Shown piece by piece: positions 22,312-35,563 of a stretch of DNA of 64,000 nucleotides (position 1 is the stretch's first letter; the number at the start of each line of letters is the position of its first letter). The stretch comes from Utricularia gibba. Its lineage: Eukaryota; Streptophyta; Magnoliopsida; Lamiales; Lentibulariaceae. The position numbers and the translations under genes are program-made. The stretch spans positions 2,170,001-2,234,000 of the forward strand of contig NEEC01000011.1 in assembly GCA_002189035.1 (NCBI GenBank), written 5' to 3'. The notes under the pieces were generated by a model. That model saw only the letters and a program-made list of their open reading frames with translations. It ran no database searches and was not told the DNA's origin.

Positions 22312-25300
22312 TCAAGAACTGCTGGCAACCTCAGCAGCTCGTTGCCTCATCATTTCCATTACTGCAGCTCTTCGTCTGGAATCAGACTGTTGTTGTAGCC
22401 TTCTCATGTGGACCTTCAAGTCTCTGGGGAGACAAACAAGCGGAAATGAGAATCAGGTGAAGATGAAGCTAGTTGGTCAGCTTTGCTCCAAGGATTTTAT
22501 TATGTATATTAACCTGCAGCGTGGGACGGTGCACTCAGATTCCTTGCAAGCTCGGGCATGAAGCTGAAGAAGATTCCACATTTTCTTGCACAGGGGACAC
22601 CCACCGGAGGCACGAACTTTGCACATATAGCCGTGCCGGAAAAGCCCCTTAACCTTGCGGCAATTTGGATATTGGCAGGCTGGAGAACGACACTGTGCGG
22701 CATGCACCAGGAGGTCCAGCATTTTCCTCAGCTGCAAAGCCCAGATCAGAAGATGATCAGATACCAGACAACACTAAACGTGCTGCAAGGCACACACACC
22801 CAACTCCTTGCCATGGATGGAACATGGGAAGCACAAGTTACCTGCATTACACGCATTTGCCTGGCTTCCTGATTCTGTGCGTCTCGATCATTGGATGGAT
22901 GATTGGTCAACTTATGAGGATGATCAATCCCACCATCCTTCTTATAGCATGCATTGCAGACATCATAATCTGGGCATGTCTCACACCGCCAACCTTGCCC
23001 AGATTCGATGTCAAGGTGACAAACATTGCATGTTGTCACAAAAGCAGGCGCAGTGGGGTTGTGAAGATGATACAGGACCATCATCGAAGAGTGTTTGGCT
23101 CGTCGAAGAGTATCATACTGGTAGTGATTTCCTTGGCAGAGACTAAGAAAAGCTTGTCTGGTGTCAAAGAATTCACTCTCAAGAATTTCATCTCTATCTT
23201 TTGTGTCCTCGGGAACACCCGTTATTTCGATCTGCAGTTTCCAATTTTCAAACAAAGTAAACGATGCACATGATAAGAAGTAGTCAGGCTCATTGAGCAC
23301 TAAAAAACACTTACGGGATAAAGCGTGTGTTTCTCCTTTAGGTTCGTCGGGTGCCTCTCCCTATCTTCACGCTTCCTTTCGACATCGTAGCATCTGCAAC
23401 ATGAAAGTAGATTTTTTACGTTCATTCATTGGCTAGGCCAAGTCCACCATCCCCATGTAAGCCTTACTTGTCACAAAGCTGAAAATTCTTGCATTGCTTG
23501 CAAGCCCATCGATTCCCAGAAACCATTAATATGCAGCAGTGCGAGCATGGATACTGCAGGTGAACCATGATAAAGTCTTCTTTCATGGGAGAGATGGTGT
23601 CACCAAGCTGTGCAAAGTAAGAAAAGAAAACTGATTAAGCATGTAATGGACTGCACATATTGGCATGTATGAAGATTAAAAAAAAAAGGCCTCTGTAAAG
23701 GAATAACAGGATTGATAGAAAAGTTACTTTGTGCATTAACAGCAGATCTTTGGATGCATTGCCAGATAGATCAGTTTGACCAGATGCCTTGAGAGCTCTC
23801 TTGGTGATTGTTTTCTTGATAGTTCCCTTCTTATGTAGTTTCTTCCCGTCATCCTCTTGTTGCAATTGATAGATCATATCTTCAGCGGCACCAGGCCAAT
23901 AATCTCCATCGAAGTAAGGCAACCTGCAAGCGGTTACCTTTGCCTTACATTCACCAAGGCAAACAAAGAAGTGGTCGTATAGATTTGCAAGATCAACGAC
24001 AATGCTCTCTTTTCCAGCCTTCCTTAACATGGACAAGTACCTGACATGATCAAATTCAATTAGCACGAAGAGCTGTATCAAGTGAAGATTCGTATCAAAG
24101 CAAGCGATCACAGTTACCATTCCCGAAGCTTATCCGATTTTGGTGTCTTTTGAATTTCCGGATGACAGTACAATATGTAGTCTTCTCCCTTCAATGGAGG
24201 GCACGCCCATATGTAGCAGCTTGTGAAACCACGCAACTTGCAATACTCCAAGTATCCTATCTGCAAGAGAAAATATGATAAACTACCACATGGCAAACAA
24301 CAATAAGCCTTTGAAGGAATAAGAGCGAAGGCTCATAAACTTGCCAGGATCTCATGATATACAAATGTCCGAAGAGCCTCCCCTGTGACTGCTTTAACTT
24401 CTGGTCTGAAATACTTGACTGAGTCCAGATAAGAGAGGTACACACGACGATGATTTGGTTGTGGGCATTCAGATCCGAATTCTTGGACATACATGCCAAA
24501 GAGGCATACTTCAACTCCCTCAATTTTTTGAAATAACAAAATAACCTGGAAAAATGCGAGAAAGCAATATTAAACTCGATCTAACAGACGTCATGTGCAA
24601 CTTTACCAAAAAACAAAAAACAGTTGAAAATATTGATTACAGGGATGGGGGAGGAATATGACTGACAAATCTGATTCAATCTGCATCTTGAGATTATTAT
24701 AAAATTATATAGCCTTCATGCTAGTACAAGAGAAACAAAGGGACATTATGGTCTCTCAAAGTTTTCTCAGTATTAAGAACACAAGAAAACAAATGAAAAC
24801 AGTTAATGAAGTTCCACCATTGGTAGTATTCCAAAACTTCACAAAACAACTGTACCTTGGACTTATAAGGAAACTCTACAGGATAGTTTTCCCCTTGGAA
24901 AATTTCAAGAAAGCGTGGCTTTACTTCCAATTTCTTGTCCACGGATGAAACCACTCTAATAACAAGTGACTCTGCCCCTGGAATCTGCAAGGGTGACTTT
25001 CCAGTAAGATACCCCCCAAAAAATCCTCGAATTTCCTTTATTTAGTTTACAATATGAGGATAGAAAAGAAACACACTCAACCACCAAATTACTGCACAAC
25101 GATAATCATGAAAGATGAAGAGACATAAGACAGACATGAGGGATATAACTGGAGTACCTCATCATAACTTTTCCCCAGAAGTCTTGCCCTGTCCAGCCTT
25201 TCTTGCTTCAACTTCGAAAATAGCCGTTGCTCTATATGATCGCTCAATATTGTTCTGGGCAAATCTTTTGCACCAAGAACAGTGCTTTGAGGTAGAGGCA

Positions 25301-28300
25301 TCCGTTCTCCTCTCTCAACCTCTTTTATGTAACAATTTGGACAAGTGTACTCAGCCTGCCCACCATCATTTCTTCTACCGTTGAACAATGCACATATTTG
25401 ATGTTGCCAGGCCTCACACTTGTCACACTGAACCCACTGCAAATAGTAGATACATATTGAGGACCTCAAAAAACGAAATCTTTCACGAGCAATGTTTAGA
25501 GATGATTAAGCATAACATACCCATTCTTCAGTTTCTTCATCATTTTTCTTCTTCTCCAGCCTCGCCTTGGGGATAGAAGTTCCGTCTACTAGAATGCTAT
25601 CCCCACGGGTTTCATTGTAGCAGGGAATGCAAAGATAATGTCGGGTTTCACCAGCACCAAATGTATAATACATAGCATTCCTTTTTATGCGAGCACCACA
25701 AGGTGTGCAATATATAGGGGGTGGTTCAAAAGTGAGCTTTTCAACAGCACACAACTGACAAGAGTTTTCACTCATTGAATGCTCCATGGCTTGATTCTTT
25801 TCTGCCTTCACTTTACTCTGAATGGAGAACGCAGAAGGCATATTTCAGAAAAAAATGATTAAATCAAAAAATGGACATTCAAAGTTCAGCAAACACTGAC
25901 ACGGAGAAAAGGACCAACAGAATCCATCCATTTGAAAGAAACGTGAAAGGAATCTGGAAGTAAACTAGAAAATGAATGATTAGACTTGCCATTAAAAATT
26001 TGCAGATGCTGAAATAAAAAAAAAAAAAACTAACGGCTACATTTTAAAAAACATCTGCAAGGAGTATAAAATTCAGTGACTTCAAAGCACTCGCATACAT
26101 GAAGACTATGTGAAATAAAGACGACAAAACAAATTGCCGAATTGCATGACTAACCTGCCCCACCCACAGTCTGAGACCTGTAATATGTTGCCTCACTTGT
26201 TCAGGGGTAAATAACTCTGTTAGTGAGACACCTTTTATTTTTGGTTTCCCAGACTTGGATGTATTCTCAGCGGGTAATGGTATTTTAGAGTGCTCCAGTT
26301 CCTTGGCACTCTTACTGACCTCCACCATACCCAAAACAGAGGGATAGTTGACAAGGTAGAATCACCTTCTGACTTCTGGATGTAGGCATCTTCATTCTCG
26401 GCATTTTTCATCTCAACCATCTTTGAAATTGGATGAACAAGAATACCTCTAACTTCACTTTTTATTTCAGTGTTTTCAGGTTTCACAGAGATGAGAGTGC
26501 CACGATGCTGCGCATCCTGAATAGGGACTACATCTTCTGCAGGAGCCAGTCGGACAGAAGAGTTACCTTCAGCACTGATGAACTGGTGGGATGGTTCAAT
26601 TTTTAAGCGTTTAATTGAAGGCTGCAGATCTTCATGCGTCTCTACAATCACTGTATTTTTAGAAGATGGACGTCCTATACTGTCATTTGCCTCACATGAT
26701 GCTTGAGAACCATTGGCAGAACTAGGAAATCCAGATACCATGTCAGTTCGACCAAGTGCTTTTAAATGAGTCTTCTGCACAAAGTTCTTCACCGGGATGC
26801 AAACAGGACAACTCAAATCACAGCAGCGCCTGTGATGATTAATTAACAATCGAGTCATACAACAACGAGGATAGATGCACTGAAATGTATTGCAGTGCTC
26901 AATATGTTTCAAAAGTTTCTGAACCGTTATGCAGTTAAGCTCTTGGCATCTCCCTTCTGGGGCAGGACATCTCCGTGCATGCCGCAGAAACAATAGCCAT
27001 CTCTGTTGGTTTCTGTATTGCTGTTCCTGATTAATCTTTTTTGATCCTGTAAGATGGACGGTCGAGCTAGGGGGCACTACTAGTTGCGAAGATTCTGGCT
27101 GAAAAATTTTAGATTCCTCTGAGGATAAATTATTTGGTTGTGCTGCATCTTGGCCACCAAGGCTCTTATGAAATCCACTTTCGAGGCTTTGCTCATGATG
27201 AAACCCTCCCTGGGCATCAGATACATCTTGGGACCATTTTATGCCACCAGAAACAGTATCAAAATCATTCCGCAGAATAGGCTGCTGCGGATTCAAAATT
27301 TGTGCCATCAAATCAGATGTCTGAGATAGTGACGAACTGGCAGTTTGTCCAGCATTTAGATGGGACAGCAACTGATTAGATCTAGAACGGTCTTCAGTGG
27401 ACTTATTGTGGACCTGACTCTGAACATCAGGAAGCTGCATCTGATGAGATAAACGTGGATGCAGAGCTTCATTCGAATTTTCCATCACATGCCCCAACTT
27501 TGGGTGTGAAACTAGACTGGACGATAACTGAGATTGACTGATTGTGCCGCTCTTTATCATTGACTGACTTTGAGTTAGCAGTCTCTGTTGGGCCTGCTGT
27601 TGCACAAGCTGCTGGCTTTGCAAATGATGAGAAGAGTGTGGAAGCTGTTGCAGTTGATGAGGTGCTACAGGATTTTCTGAAACATGAAACTGTGACTGAT
27701 CCATTGACTGAGGCTTCAGTGAAGTCAATTGTTGCACACTCGACGGATTGCTGATACTCAGAGAGGAGCTCGATTTCTGTAGTGGTTGAATAGACATGGA
27801 ATTCAAGCTCTGGTTGTTTACCACTGATCCAACTAATGACACCGGAGGATAGAAGTTACCAGAAGCTGAGACATTAGCAACATCTATTCCAATTCCATCA
27901 CCTGATGGAGATGTAGGAAGGAAAAATCAAAAAATGAAAGAAATCAACAAATGCATGCAGGCCAATTTTGAATCTAAATGTATCCATAAACATAAGCAAT
28001 CAAACAACCTAAAAAAGCAAAAGAAGTACCATGCATTTCAGTGTGCTGATGTTGGTCAAAATGCTGATGAAATGATTGTGTGGAATTTCCATATACTGAT
28101 CCCGACATATGTGTCTCAGTAACACCTGCACCAGTCATCATAGGCACACTGCTACCCAACATTCCCAAACCCCCATTCAGTGGCCCACTTGATAAACCAT
28201 ACGGTTTCTGCTGCAATGTAGACCTGAATCCACCTCCAATATTTTGTAAAATGCGACTGTTTTGACTCAGTTGTTTTGGCTGCATGGGTGGAGGCAAAGA

Positions 28301-29485
28301 TTCAACAGCAGGAAATGAGCTAGCAATATTGCGTGACTCCATGATTACTTGGCTGTTATGATTGCTATTCAGGTTACTGTTGTCAGAGTTATTAAATCCA
28401 GGAGTAGGGATCATTTGGCTTGCCATTTTATGCATACCCATGGAAGTACCCATGTTACTTCTACCAGAATTTACAGCGAAAGCAGCAGAGGACGGTGGAA
28501 AAGCTCCTGGAAAACACAAGGTCATTGTATAAATGTACACTGAAAGAAAGCGACGAAGACAAGATCAAAAGGATTTATTTACCATCAGATGAAGAAAAAG
28601 AACTAGCATGCACATTCGTAGAAGGCCCATTTCCGGATGGCATGAAATTCCCATTCCCATAATTGTTTGTAGAAAATGCCATTGAGTTTGCACTATTACC
28701 AAGGACATGGGAGTTATCCAAAGAATGAGATACATTGGCAGTGGGAGTTGCGGTCTGTTGCAAACCGGGAGTTGGGATCATTGTTCCCATAGATGGAGAA
28801 GAACTAGGCTGAGCAAATTGTTGGTTCTGATTATTCATTGACCGCTTGAACAAAGCTTGCAAACGACTTTTTAAAGTTGCTTGATTCAAATATTCTTCCT
28901 GCGGAAAAGAATATCACCTAAGTCATGCAATGGGCTTAAATGATATAAAAAAATTCCAGTAGCAATAGACAATTTTTTAAAAGTAATGATGGATTCACTA
29001 AGAATATTTAAACGCACTCTTGTTCTGGCACTCTTGCATAAGGCTTCTTCCAGACGTTTAACCAGATCAAACACCTTTTTTTCTGGCCACTCACGAGATT
29101 GTTGATTCCCAAGCATAATGCATTCCCAGCTGCAAGAAAAACGAACTTAACAGCTAAAAAAACGTACTACTTTAAAGTTAAAAAATGTGATATCACATGG
29201 CGACAAAGTAATCTTTTTAAGGCCTAACATATCATTCATAATCAATGAAAGATCAATGAAATACAGAAAAATTGTATCATATTCCTCTTACATTTTTTCC
29301 CTCATAAAGGCACGGGCATCTGCATATTCTGGATCCATGTTTGGAACACTGGAATACATATTAGGATTCTGTATCTGGGTAGGTGCAGCATTTCCAGCTT
29401 GTGATGATGGCCCAGGCAGCGTTGCACCAGCTTGATTTGGCACTGGTCCAGGTAACTGCCCAGAAAGATGACTCTGCAGATTCAT
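22312..29485 (-). CDS. Histone acetyltransferase of the p300/CBP family (HAC1-like); frame break in the assembly
   Basis: A nuclear coactivator expected to acetylate histones H3/H4 and other factors. About 16 exons give a protein of roughly 1,700 residues. Domain order: Gln/Ser/Pro-rich N terminus (starts [13 protein letters not shown]); TAZ-type finger ([17 protein letters not shown] ... CCDLSCPVC); conserved [17 protein letters not shown]; Cys/His-rich region and PHD-type finger ([18 protein letters not shown]); the KAT11 catalytic domain with [17 protein letters not shown] and [20 protein letters not shown]; two ZZ fingers ([30 protein letters not shown]); and a second TAZ finger near the C terminus, ending AAEVASSS. 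The frame breaks once, near 26333-26343, between ...DSTLSTIP and [13 protein letters not shown]; a single missing base in a short run explains it. The intron at 24261-24344 has a GC donor. Leader exons lie further upstream, toward IBR5. Confidence 0.95.
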
Positions 29486-30660
29486 TATGACTTGAGTGGT
29501 ATACGCGTGCACTTCATAGCAAAAAACCCGAGTTCCACCATGCAGACACAAAACCCATCACGATCTAATTGACCTAATGCTGCTTTAATTACGCAAACTT
29601 GGTCTGTGTACCTGTAAAAGCATAGCTGACAGAAACTTGAGTAGCAAGAAAACATGTGAGAAGACAGCATACTAACTAGACGAAAATCAAGAGTTCATCT
29701 CATACATACAAGGGACTTTTGATTCATAACAGATTAACTTGTCCTAATCCGAGGATGAAATTCAACAATCTAAAACTGTCTGACAACCAAGGAATCAAAG
29801 CCTTGACTAAATAAAAAAGCTTAACCAGGAAACCGAAGAAACAAATGCATTCCGTGGAACTTTTCATCATAATGTATAATTCCCAGTAAACGGGAATTGG
29901 AATGGATACTAATACTCCACAACATGTAATGTACTAAACAGAGGATCAGGACAAACCACAGGAATCTCTCTAATGAGGGGTAAACGAGAACGCATATCAC
30001 GATAATGGAGTTTCTCTCACTGTATGAATCAAGTGGGAAACTTGATTTAAACTCGCTCTGAGAACAAGGAAGTAACGGTCTAATCGTGATCGAATGCACA
30101 GCAACAAATTAACGATCAGAATCATGCATTCAAAACCGCGTATACCCAAAACGAGACAACCCGGCCAATAATCCTGAACGTTCTAGGGCTTCAACCAAAT
30201 TGGGCGAAATCTCGTTAGGCAACAAATTATGATCCAACTAGAAAAAACTGGTTCTTCAAATGGACTAGCATTACTAGAAATAATCAAAAATCAAGCGAAG
30301 CAATCACCCACCATTTGATAAGACAAAAGCAGAGATACCGGCGAAATCAGCGACGCGGGATCGAAGCCCAGCAAATAGAAAGATGTCAGAAAATTGTGGG
30401 TAGGCGGTGGCGCTAATGGCGCCGGCGAAGCTTCTTCCAACTTGATGAAGCATGCAAATTTGCAACGGGCGGAATGGACGAAAGACAGCAAGCGCGACAA
30501 ACTCTGAAGTGTTGCACTTGGAATTTTTGTCTTTTTCCTGAAAAAGTGAAAACCTTCACGAAAATAATTTATTCCACTGAACCATATAAATATTTCCACC
30601 GTCGTCTGAATCCAGCGCAGACCTCTGTATCCAGCGAAGGTCGTTCGCAAGCACGGTGAT
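29486..30660 (-). other. 5' leader (UTR exons and intron) of the HAC gene
   Basis: Upstream of the HAC start codon the sequence carries several out-of-frame ATGs and stops and no recognisable domain up to the promoter near 30.6 kb. Plant HAC genes commonly have a spliced, non-coding first exon, and the layout here is compatible with that. The exact exon boundaries were not resolved. Confidence 0.4.
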
Positions 30661-30847
30661 GTGCCACCGCTTCACATTGCAATTTTCCAGAACTTCCGGG
30701 GTGGATTTGCAATTTATCAAACTCAAAGGGTCTACACATAGCCCGTCCGGATTCCCAATCGCCAGTCGAAGCAGGATTCCACGAATTCCTTGAAGAACGA
30801 GAAACCCCAAAGCGAAGTAAGATCGGATTTGTGTAGGGATTGAGGGT
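30600..30847. promoter_or_regulatory. Short bidirectional promoter region between HAC and IBR5
   Basis: The HAC leader (minus strand) and the IBR5 start codon (plus strand, 30848) are separated by only a few hundred bases with no coding content. Two regulators transcribed head to head probably share promoter DNA. No clear TATA box was seen for either direction. Confidence 0.4.
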
Positions 30848-32718
30848 ATGAAGAAGAGAGAGCGAGAAAATCCATGTGGGATTTGTGGGCACTACCATAA
30901 GTACGAGGAAGGGGAGGTGTGCGGGGTCTGCGGACATCTAAAAGCCGCGGATTCATCCGCGTCTGTGGCGCATGCCGGCGCTTTCGCGTCGGAGATTTTG
31001 CCAGAATTTCTCTACTTGGGTAGTTATGATAATGCCGCACGAGCTGAAATTCTCAAGACTCAGGGAATCTCCCGTGTACTCAATGTAATACCGTAGTTCC
31101 TTCTAATCATGTTTCCTTGATTTGATTGTTCCTATCTAGTCGTCCCCTCAAGTCCTCTTTTTTCTGTTTGGTTCATTTTGATGTATTTAAACTAGCCACC
31201 ATTTCAATAAGCTCCGCAAAAACTTGTTCTTGAGGATTCTTTTTGCCATGTCGTCATTGCTGGGAGTTTTGGAAACTATGCTCTCAAGCATTTAAATTGT
31301 ATGTGTTAGCTCCAGTAATTTTTTCATGGTCGCTCAAGCTTTGTGCATGTGTGTTGCTTGTATCTATTCTATGAACGTTAGGTAATTATTTCTTTGTCTT
31401 ATCTTGTGGGCAGGTTGTGCCTGCTTGCCAGAATTTGTACAAGAACTCCTTTACGTATCATTGTCTCCAGTACAGTCAAAAATTGCCGTTCGATGACGCA
31501 GTTCAGTTTCTTGGTATGTGATTCAAGAGTAATGCATCAGTTTCTTCCCTTTCAAGTCTCTTGCTTTGTTGAAGAACCGATCTAGTGTTTAGGGAATATG
31601 GGTTCTAGATAGTCTCGACACCCTAAAAAAGTATTCTCTTACTTTGTTTCGTGCTTTTAATTGTTCTTCACTTGAAATGTTCTGCAGACCGTGGTCTTGA
31701 GAATTTTTGTCTGTTATCTAGTCGCATTATGTTTGTGTTTAGCAACTATTTTATCTTACTTAGTATTCTTTGTTGCAGAAAAATGTGAGAAGGAGAGAGC
31801 CAAGGTTCTTGTCCACTGCATGACTGGAAAAAACAGGTGATTGGTTCATTCTTCTTATTCACCTGCTAGGTTGCTGGATATCTGTTATTGGGAGTTAACT
31901 TGGTTGAGAGTTTTGAGATCAATGCACGGGAAGAAAAGAACAATGTGGTCTTTGGTTTTTGTGGCTGTTTTGCATTCCAGGTCACCTGCTATCGTAATGG
32001 CATACTTGATGAAAAATAAAGGTTGGAAACTGGCACAGAGTTACCAGTGGGTAAAAGAGCGCAGACCTTTGATTGAGCTAAATGAAGGTTTGTACTACGC
32101 TTCTGCTCCAATACCTCGCATTCGAAAATCTGCTGGAGTTTGCAAAAACAGAAAACGGTGTTTGGTAGAAAAATCAGGCTTCCCTTCAGATTTCACTTTC
32201 CTCCTGCTCCAATACCTCACATGCTAAAATATGCTGGGGTTTTTGTAGCTGTAAATCTCAATAGCCTTCCTATTCGCAGACTGGTAATAGATTTTTGGTT
32301 GAAAAACTCTGGCTTTTTTCAGTTTGTGCAACTTTAAGGTGAATTAGATTTTAGCTTGTTTCCACTTTCCTTCTATGGCAATTGATTTTATTACCTCTAC
32401 TGGTTTTTTTTCATGGATTTCAGAGGTATACCAGCAATTACAGGAGTATGAGCAAACAGTATTCGGGTCATCCATGAACAATGGCATAGCCATGCCGAAT
32501 TCACCACTCATTAGCTTTGGCTTCTCAAGGCAAACTGATCCATCCATCCCCTCCCAGCTTTCAACGACACTGCTGCCTCATCAATATTTTCTCAAGTTCC
32601 ATTCAATCCTCCACCTCAGGGATTTGTTTTCGGAGCTGGGCAGCCTCTTCAGCTGAATCCTGGTGATTCTGCCGTGAATACAACGGTTCTTAATGATATT
32701 GCAATGGATGGTTCTTGA
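30848..32718 (+). CDS. IBR5: Dual-specificity protein phosphatase IBR5-like; frame break in the last exon
   Basis: IBR5 of Arabidopsis is a MAPK-phosphatase-like protein affecting auxin and abscisic acid responses. Exons are 30848-31084, 31414-31513, 31779-31836, 31981-32087 and 32424 onward. The N terminus (MKKRERENPCGICGHYHKY then CGVCGH) is the characteristic Cys-rich IBR5 start. The phosphatase domain begins at ILPEFLYLGSYDNAA. The catalytic HCxxGxxR signature reads VHCMTGKNRSPA, split by an intron after R, and SYQWVKERRP follows. In the last exon the frame breaks at 32548-32555. As read it ends at 32656 with an unrelated tail. In the other frame the tail continues FNDTAASSIFSQ and ends DIAMDGS at 32718, which fits the family. 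One missing base in CCCCTCCC explains it. Confidence 0.93.
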
Positions 32719-33115
32719 GCTCCCTGGCATTGGATTGCTGGAAGATGAAGATGCCCCGCGATAGCACTATTCATGCTGCTGCTTGGTCTGAGTTTTAGCG
32801 AATGAGACACAGAGAAATTGGGCTACTGTGTGTCGTAACAGTCAGTCTTAATGTAGATTTGTATCCGTTTTATACCATTTGTGCAGTTCATCACAGTTTG
32901 TTATTTGTGTGGGATGGATGAGACTCAGCATTTGTTAAATGTTAACTCCCCTATCGTATCACATCTGAAGTGAAAAAAAGATGCGACCAATTCATTCCCA
33001 GGTAAAAAGAATAAGAAAAACATAGGCAGCAGAGACAACAAAAAGTGTAGCCAAGAAACCAGGATGGTGTACTCTTCAATGTCTATTCATCAAATGAAGT
33101 CATGGTACCGACTAT

Positions 33116-34812
33116 CTACTGATCATGTTCAGAGGCTATCATGTTAGCATTCCTTACTGTAGTTCCATTGGTGTCCGGAGTGTTGTTTACTGGAGGTATT
33201 TGAGATGAGGGGGGAGAGGATTCCGCTCTCTGGTAAGTTGATACAATGATTTAGAATCCGAAAATGGATTAGATGTAACTAAGGATGATAGCACAGGGAA
33301 AGGTAATGCGATGAATGGGCTTACCTGCAATGAAGTTCTCTGCAATGTCTTCTCAGACGGGTGCTCGTACTTGTAGTTTGATCTGAATCTACAAGCTCTT
33401 ATTCCATGGCTTACCGGGCGTTGACATTCTGTGCGACAACATTGCTGAGGATGATAATATGCTGGTGCAGTGACAACAAAAGAAGCACAGGAAGGCCAAG
33501 ACTTACCCTGCTGATCAAAGATTCATTTAACACATAATAGGATTGAACTAGTTGAACCATCAATGCTGCTGAGTTTTAAATACTAACGATATACAATGAT
33601 GGTCGAGTTCAGAGGCCCCAAAGAATGAGATATTTGTATATAAGAACCAGAACCAACAACAAGGATTTGCACTTAAGAAACAACTACGTCAACCATGAAG
33701 AAGCATACCATATAAATGGAGGGTTGTTGAGCTGGATAGCCAAAGATCGGCATGTAGCTTTGCGTTTGTTGAAATGGAGAAGCAACGAAGTAAGCTGTGG
33801 CCAGCCATGATCCAGGGAGTCCGAGGGCCGGGTAGAAAACAGCAGGTGAAGAGGGTTGAGGATGATGGAACTTGCAAGCAAGCCCAAATTTACACATTCC
33901 AGTCTGCATATAAAAAGAACATGGCTCTGCATCCTGGAAACCACCAGAATTCAGCAATAGAGACTTATTTCTATGCTTCGATCAAGAAAAGAACATATGA
34001 CTGAAAAACAATCCACATGAAGTGAAGATTAAAAACCTGACGCAGTGGTAGGCCAAGATCATTCAGGCGTAGATCTAGTAGCCTTCTCTTTGGATGGTTA
34101 AACTTACAAAGAGCTCCAAATTTGCATGTACCGGTCCACATGTAATACTTCAGAATGACACAATCAATCAATGGAGGAATTTCAATTTATGGATGCCATA
34201 AAAAGGACATAAACCGGCGATAACATACCCGACAATCTGGTTCTTCAGCTCTTTCTGGGAAATCAGGAGCATATATAATGCCGTGACCCTATCCATCATC
34301 AACAGAAGCATGAGATTTGAAAAGTTCAATTCTGTATTTACAAAGATAGACAAGCCAAATGGCTAAACATCATTTACACGTAATGTGCCAGGGGGGTGAT
34401 TAAAATGGCAACTCATCCCGTAAGCACAAGTTCTTGTCCTCAAAAAGTAGGTGCAATCAGGTGCCCCAGGGCGCCTTGGATACAAACCCTTTGTTTGATT
34501 ACTGTCTGCAGAGTCATTTACACTTAATCCTCCCATTTTCTCTGCAAATTTCATCAATTAATTAACCTTGAAAGATCAAGTAATCAAGAAACCAACCGAT
34601 AATAAACATAGAAGCATCCATCCAGAAGAAGATAGCCGTTCTTGTAAGACACAGGGCACTAAAATCAGTGATCAGATAACATGGAAGCTCCATACTAGAT
34701 CAGAAAACCAAAAACGAAAAAATGGCAATCACCATCACAAACCCACAAAGCACAACAAAAATCCCCAGTCCTCACTTGCAACACCTGCATCGATCGAACT
34801 CTTATCATTCAT
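33116..34812 (-). CDS. CCCH-type zinc finger protein (multi-finger, plant subgroup)
   Basis: Probable RNA- or DNA-binding nuclear protein. The likely start is ATG at 34812 in a short first exon (MNDKSSIDA), spliced to the exon ending near 34380. Three good C-X8-C-X5-C-X3-H fingers are visible: [20 protein letters not shown], the finger starting at the [14 protein letters not shown] junction and ending CKFNH, and [20 protein letters not shown]. They are spaced as in plant proteins with five such fingers. Toward the C terminus a fourth, degenerate copy reads ECQRP ... [13 protein letters not shown], with a longer first spacing and Tyr in place of the third Cys. The last exon ends ...MIASEHDQ. 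Several short exons were joined by eye, so junctions near 34390 and 33640 are approximate. The gene is convergent with IBR5. Confidence 0.86.
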
Positions 34813-35563
34813 CGCTTCTCGATTCACTAGCGTGGGGTAGAAACTCAGAATGTGAAGAACTCCTCCGATGCGGTAGACTATACTTTTGAACTACAGAGAA
34901 GACACAAAAGTGAATAATGTTGACCCACCACACCAACTTACGTAAAAAAAGTCGTGATTACGTAATGAAACACCCATGTCCTTGGACTCTCTTCGTGATC
35001 CTGCAAGAAGCAAGGAGCACTTTCTTGGAGAATGACGCCGGATTTCCGGTTTCCCTCCCTCGTCGTCCACTGCCCTGGACTGCATTTCCACCTTCAGCGG
35101 AACTTTTCTTTTTTTCCGTCGCAGCAGTCAAAGGTTCAAAATTTCTCGATATTATTAAATAATATACATTGATTTTTCTCTATAAAATATTATTTAATTT
35201 TCTTGAAAATAGAATATAATGTTTTATTCATAAATTTACCTGAGTTATATGTGATTATTTAAAAAGGTAATATTTTGTAAAATAAAAAAACAAGAAAAGG
35301 ACATCGTCATTGTTGTATTAAAACATGGAATTGGAAAAAAACTTAGGATGTGTTAGATGATTCTTTTAAATTATTTTAATAAAGCTTTGATCGTAATGAT
35401 TCTTGAAAAAATCATTGAATTATGAATTTTCATGACGCAACACAAAATAATTTTGAAATTGTATGTTATGTATATTATGATTTAAAAGATAATTTTTATT
35501 TTATTTAAATTCAACATTTATTTAGAAGGAAATGGTGGAGCCTCCTTTCTTCCAATTGATCGT
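34813..35563. other. Intergenic region upstream of the CCCH gene
   Basis: The part up to about 35100 is GC-balanced and probably holds the leader and promoter of the CCCH gene. From 35150 to 35520 the sequence is strongly AT-rich with no coding signal. The stretch then meets the 3' end of the glycosyltransferase gene. Confidence 0.45.

Noticed and set aside
22665-23273. 202-codon plus-strand open frame
   Set aside because: It lies antisense to HAC exons encoding the ZZ and TAZ fingers; its sequence is a shadow of the real frame.
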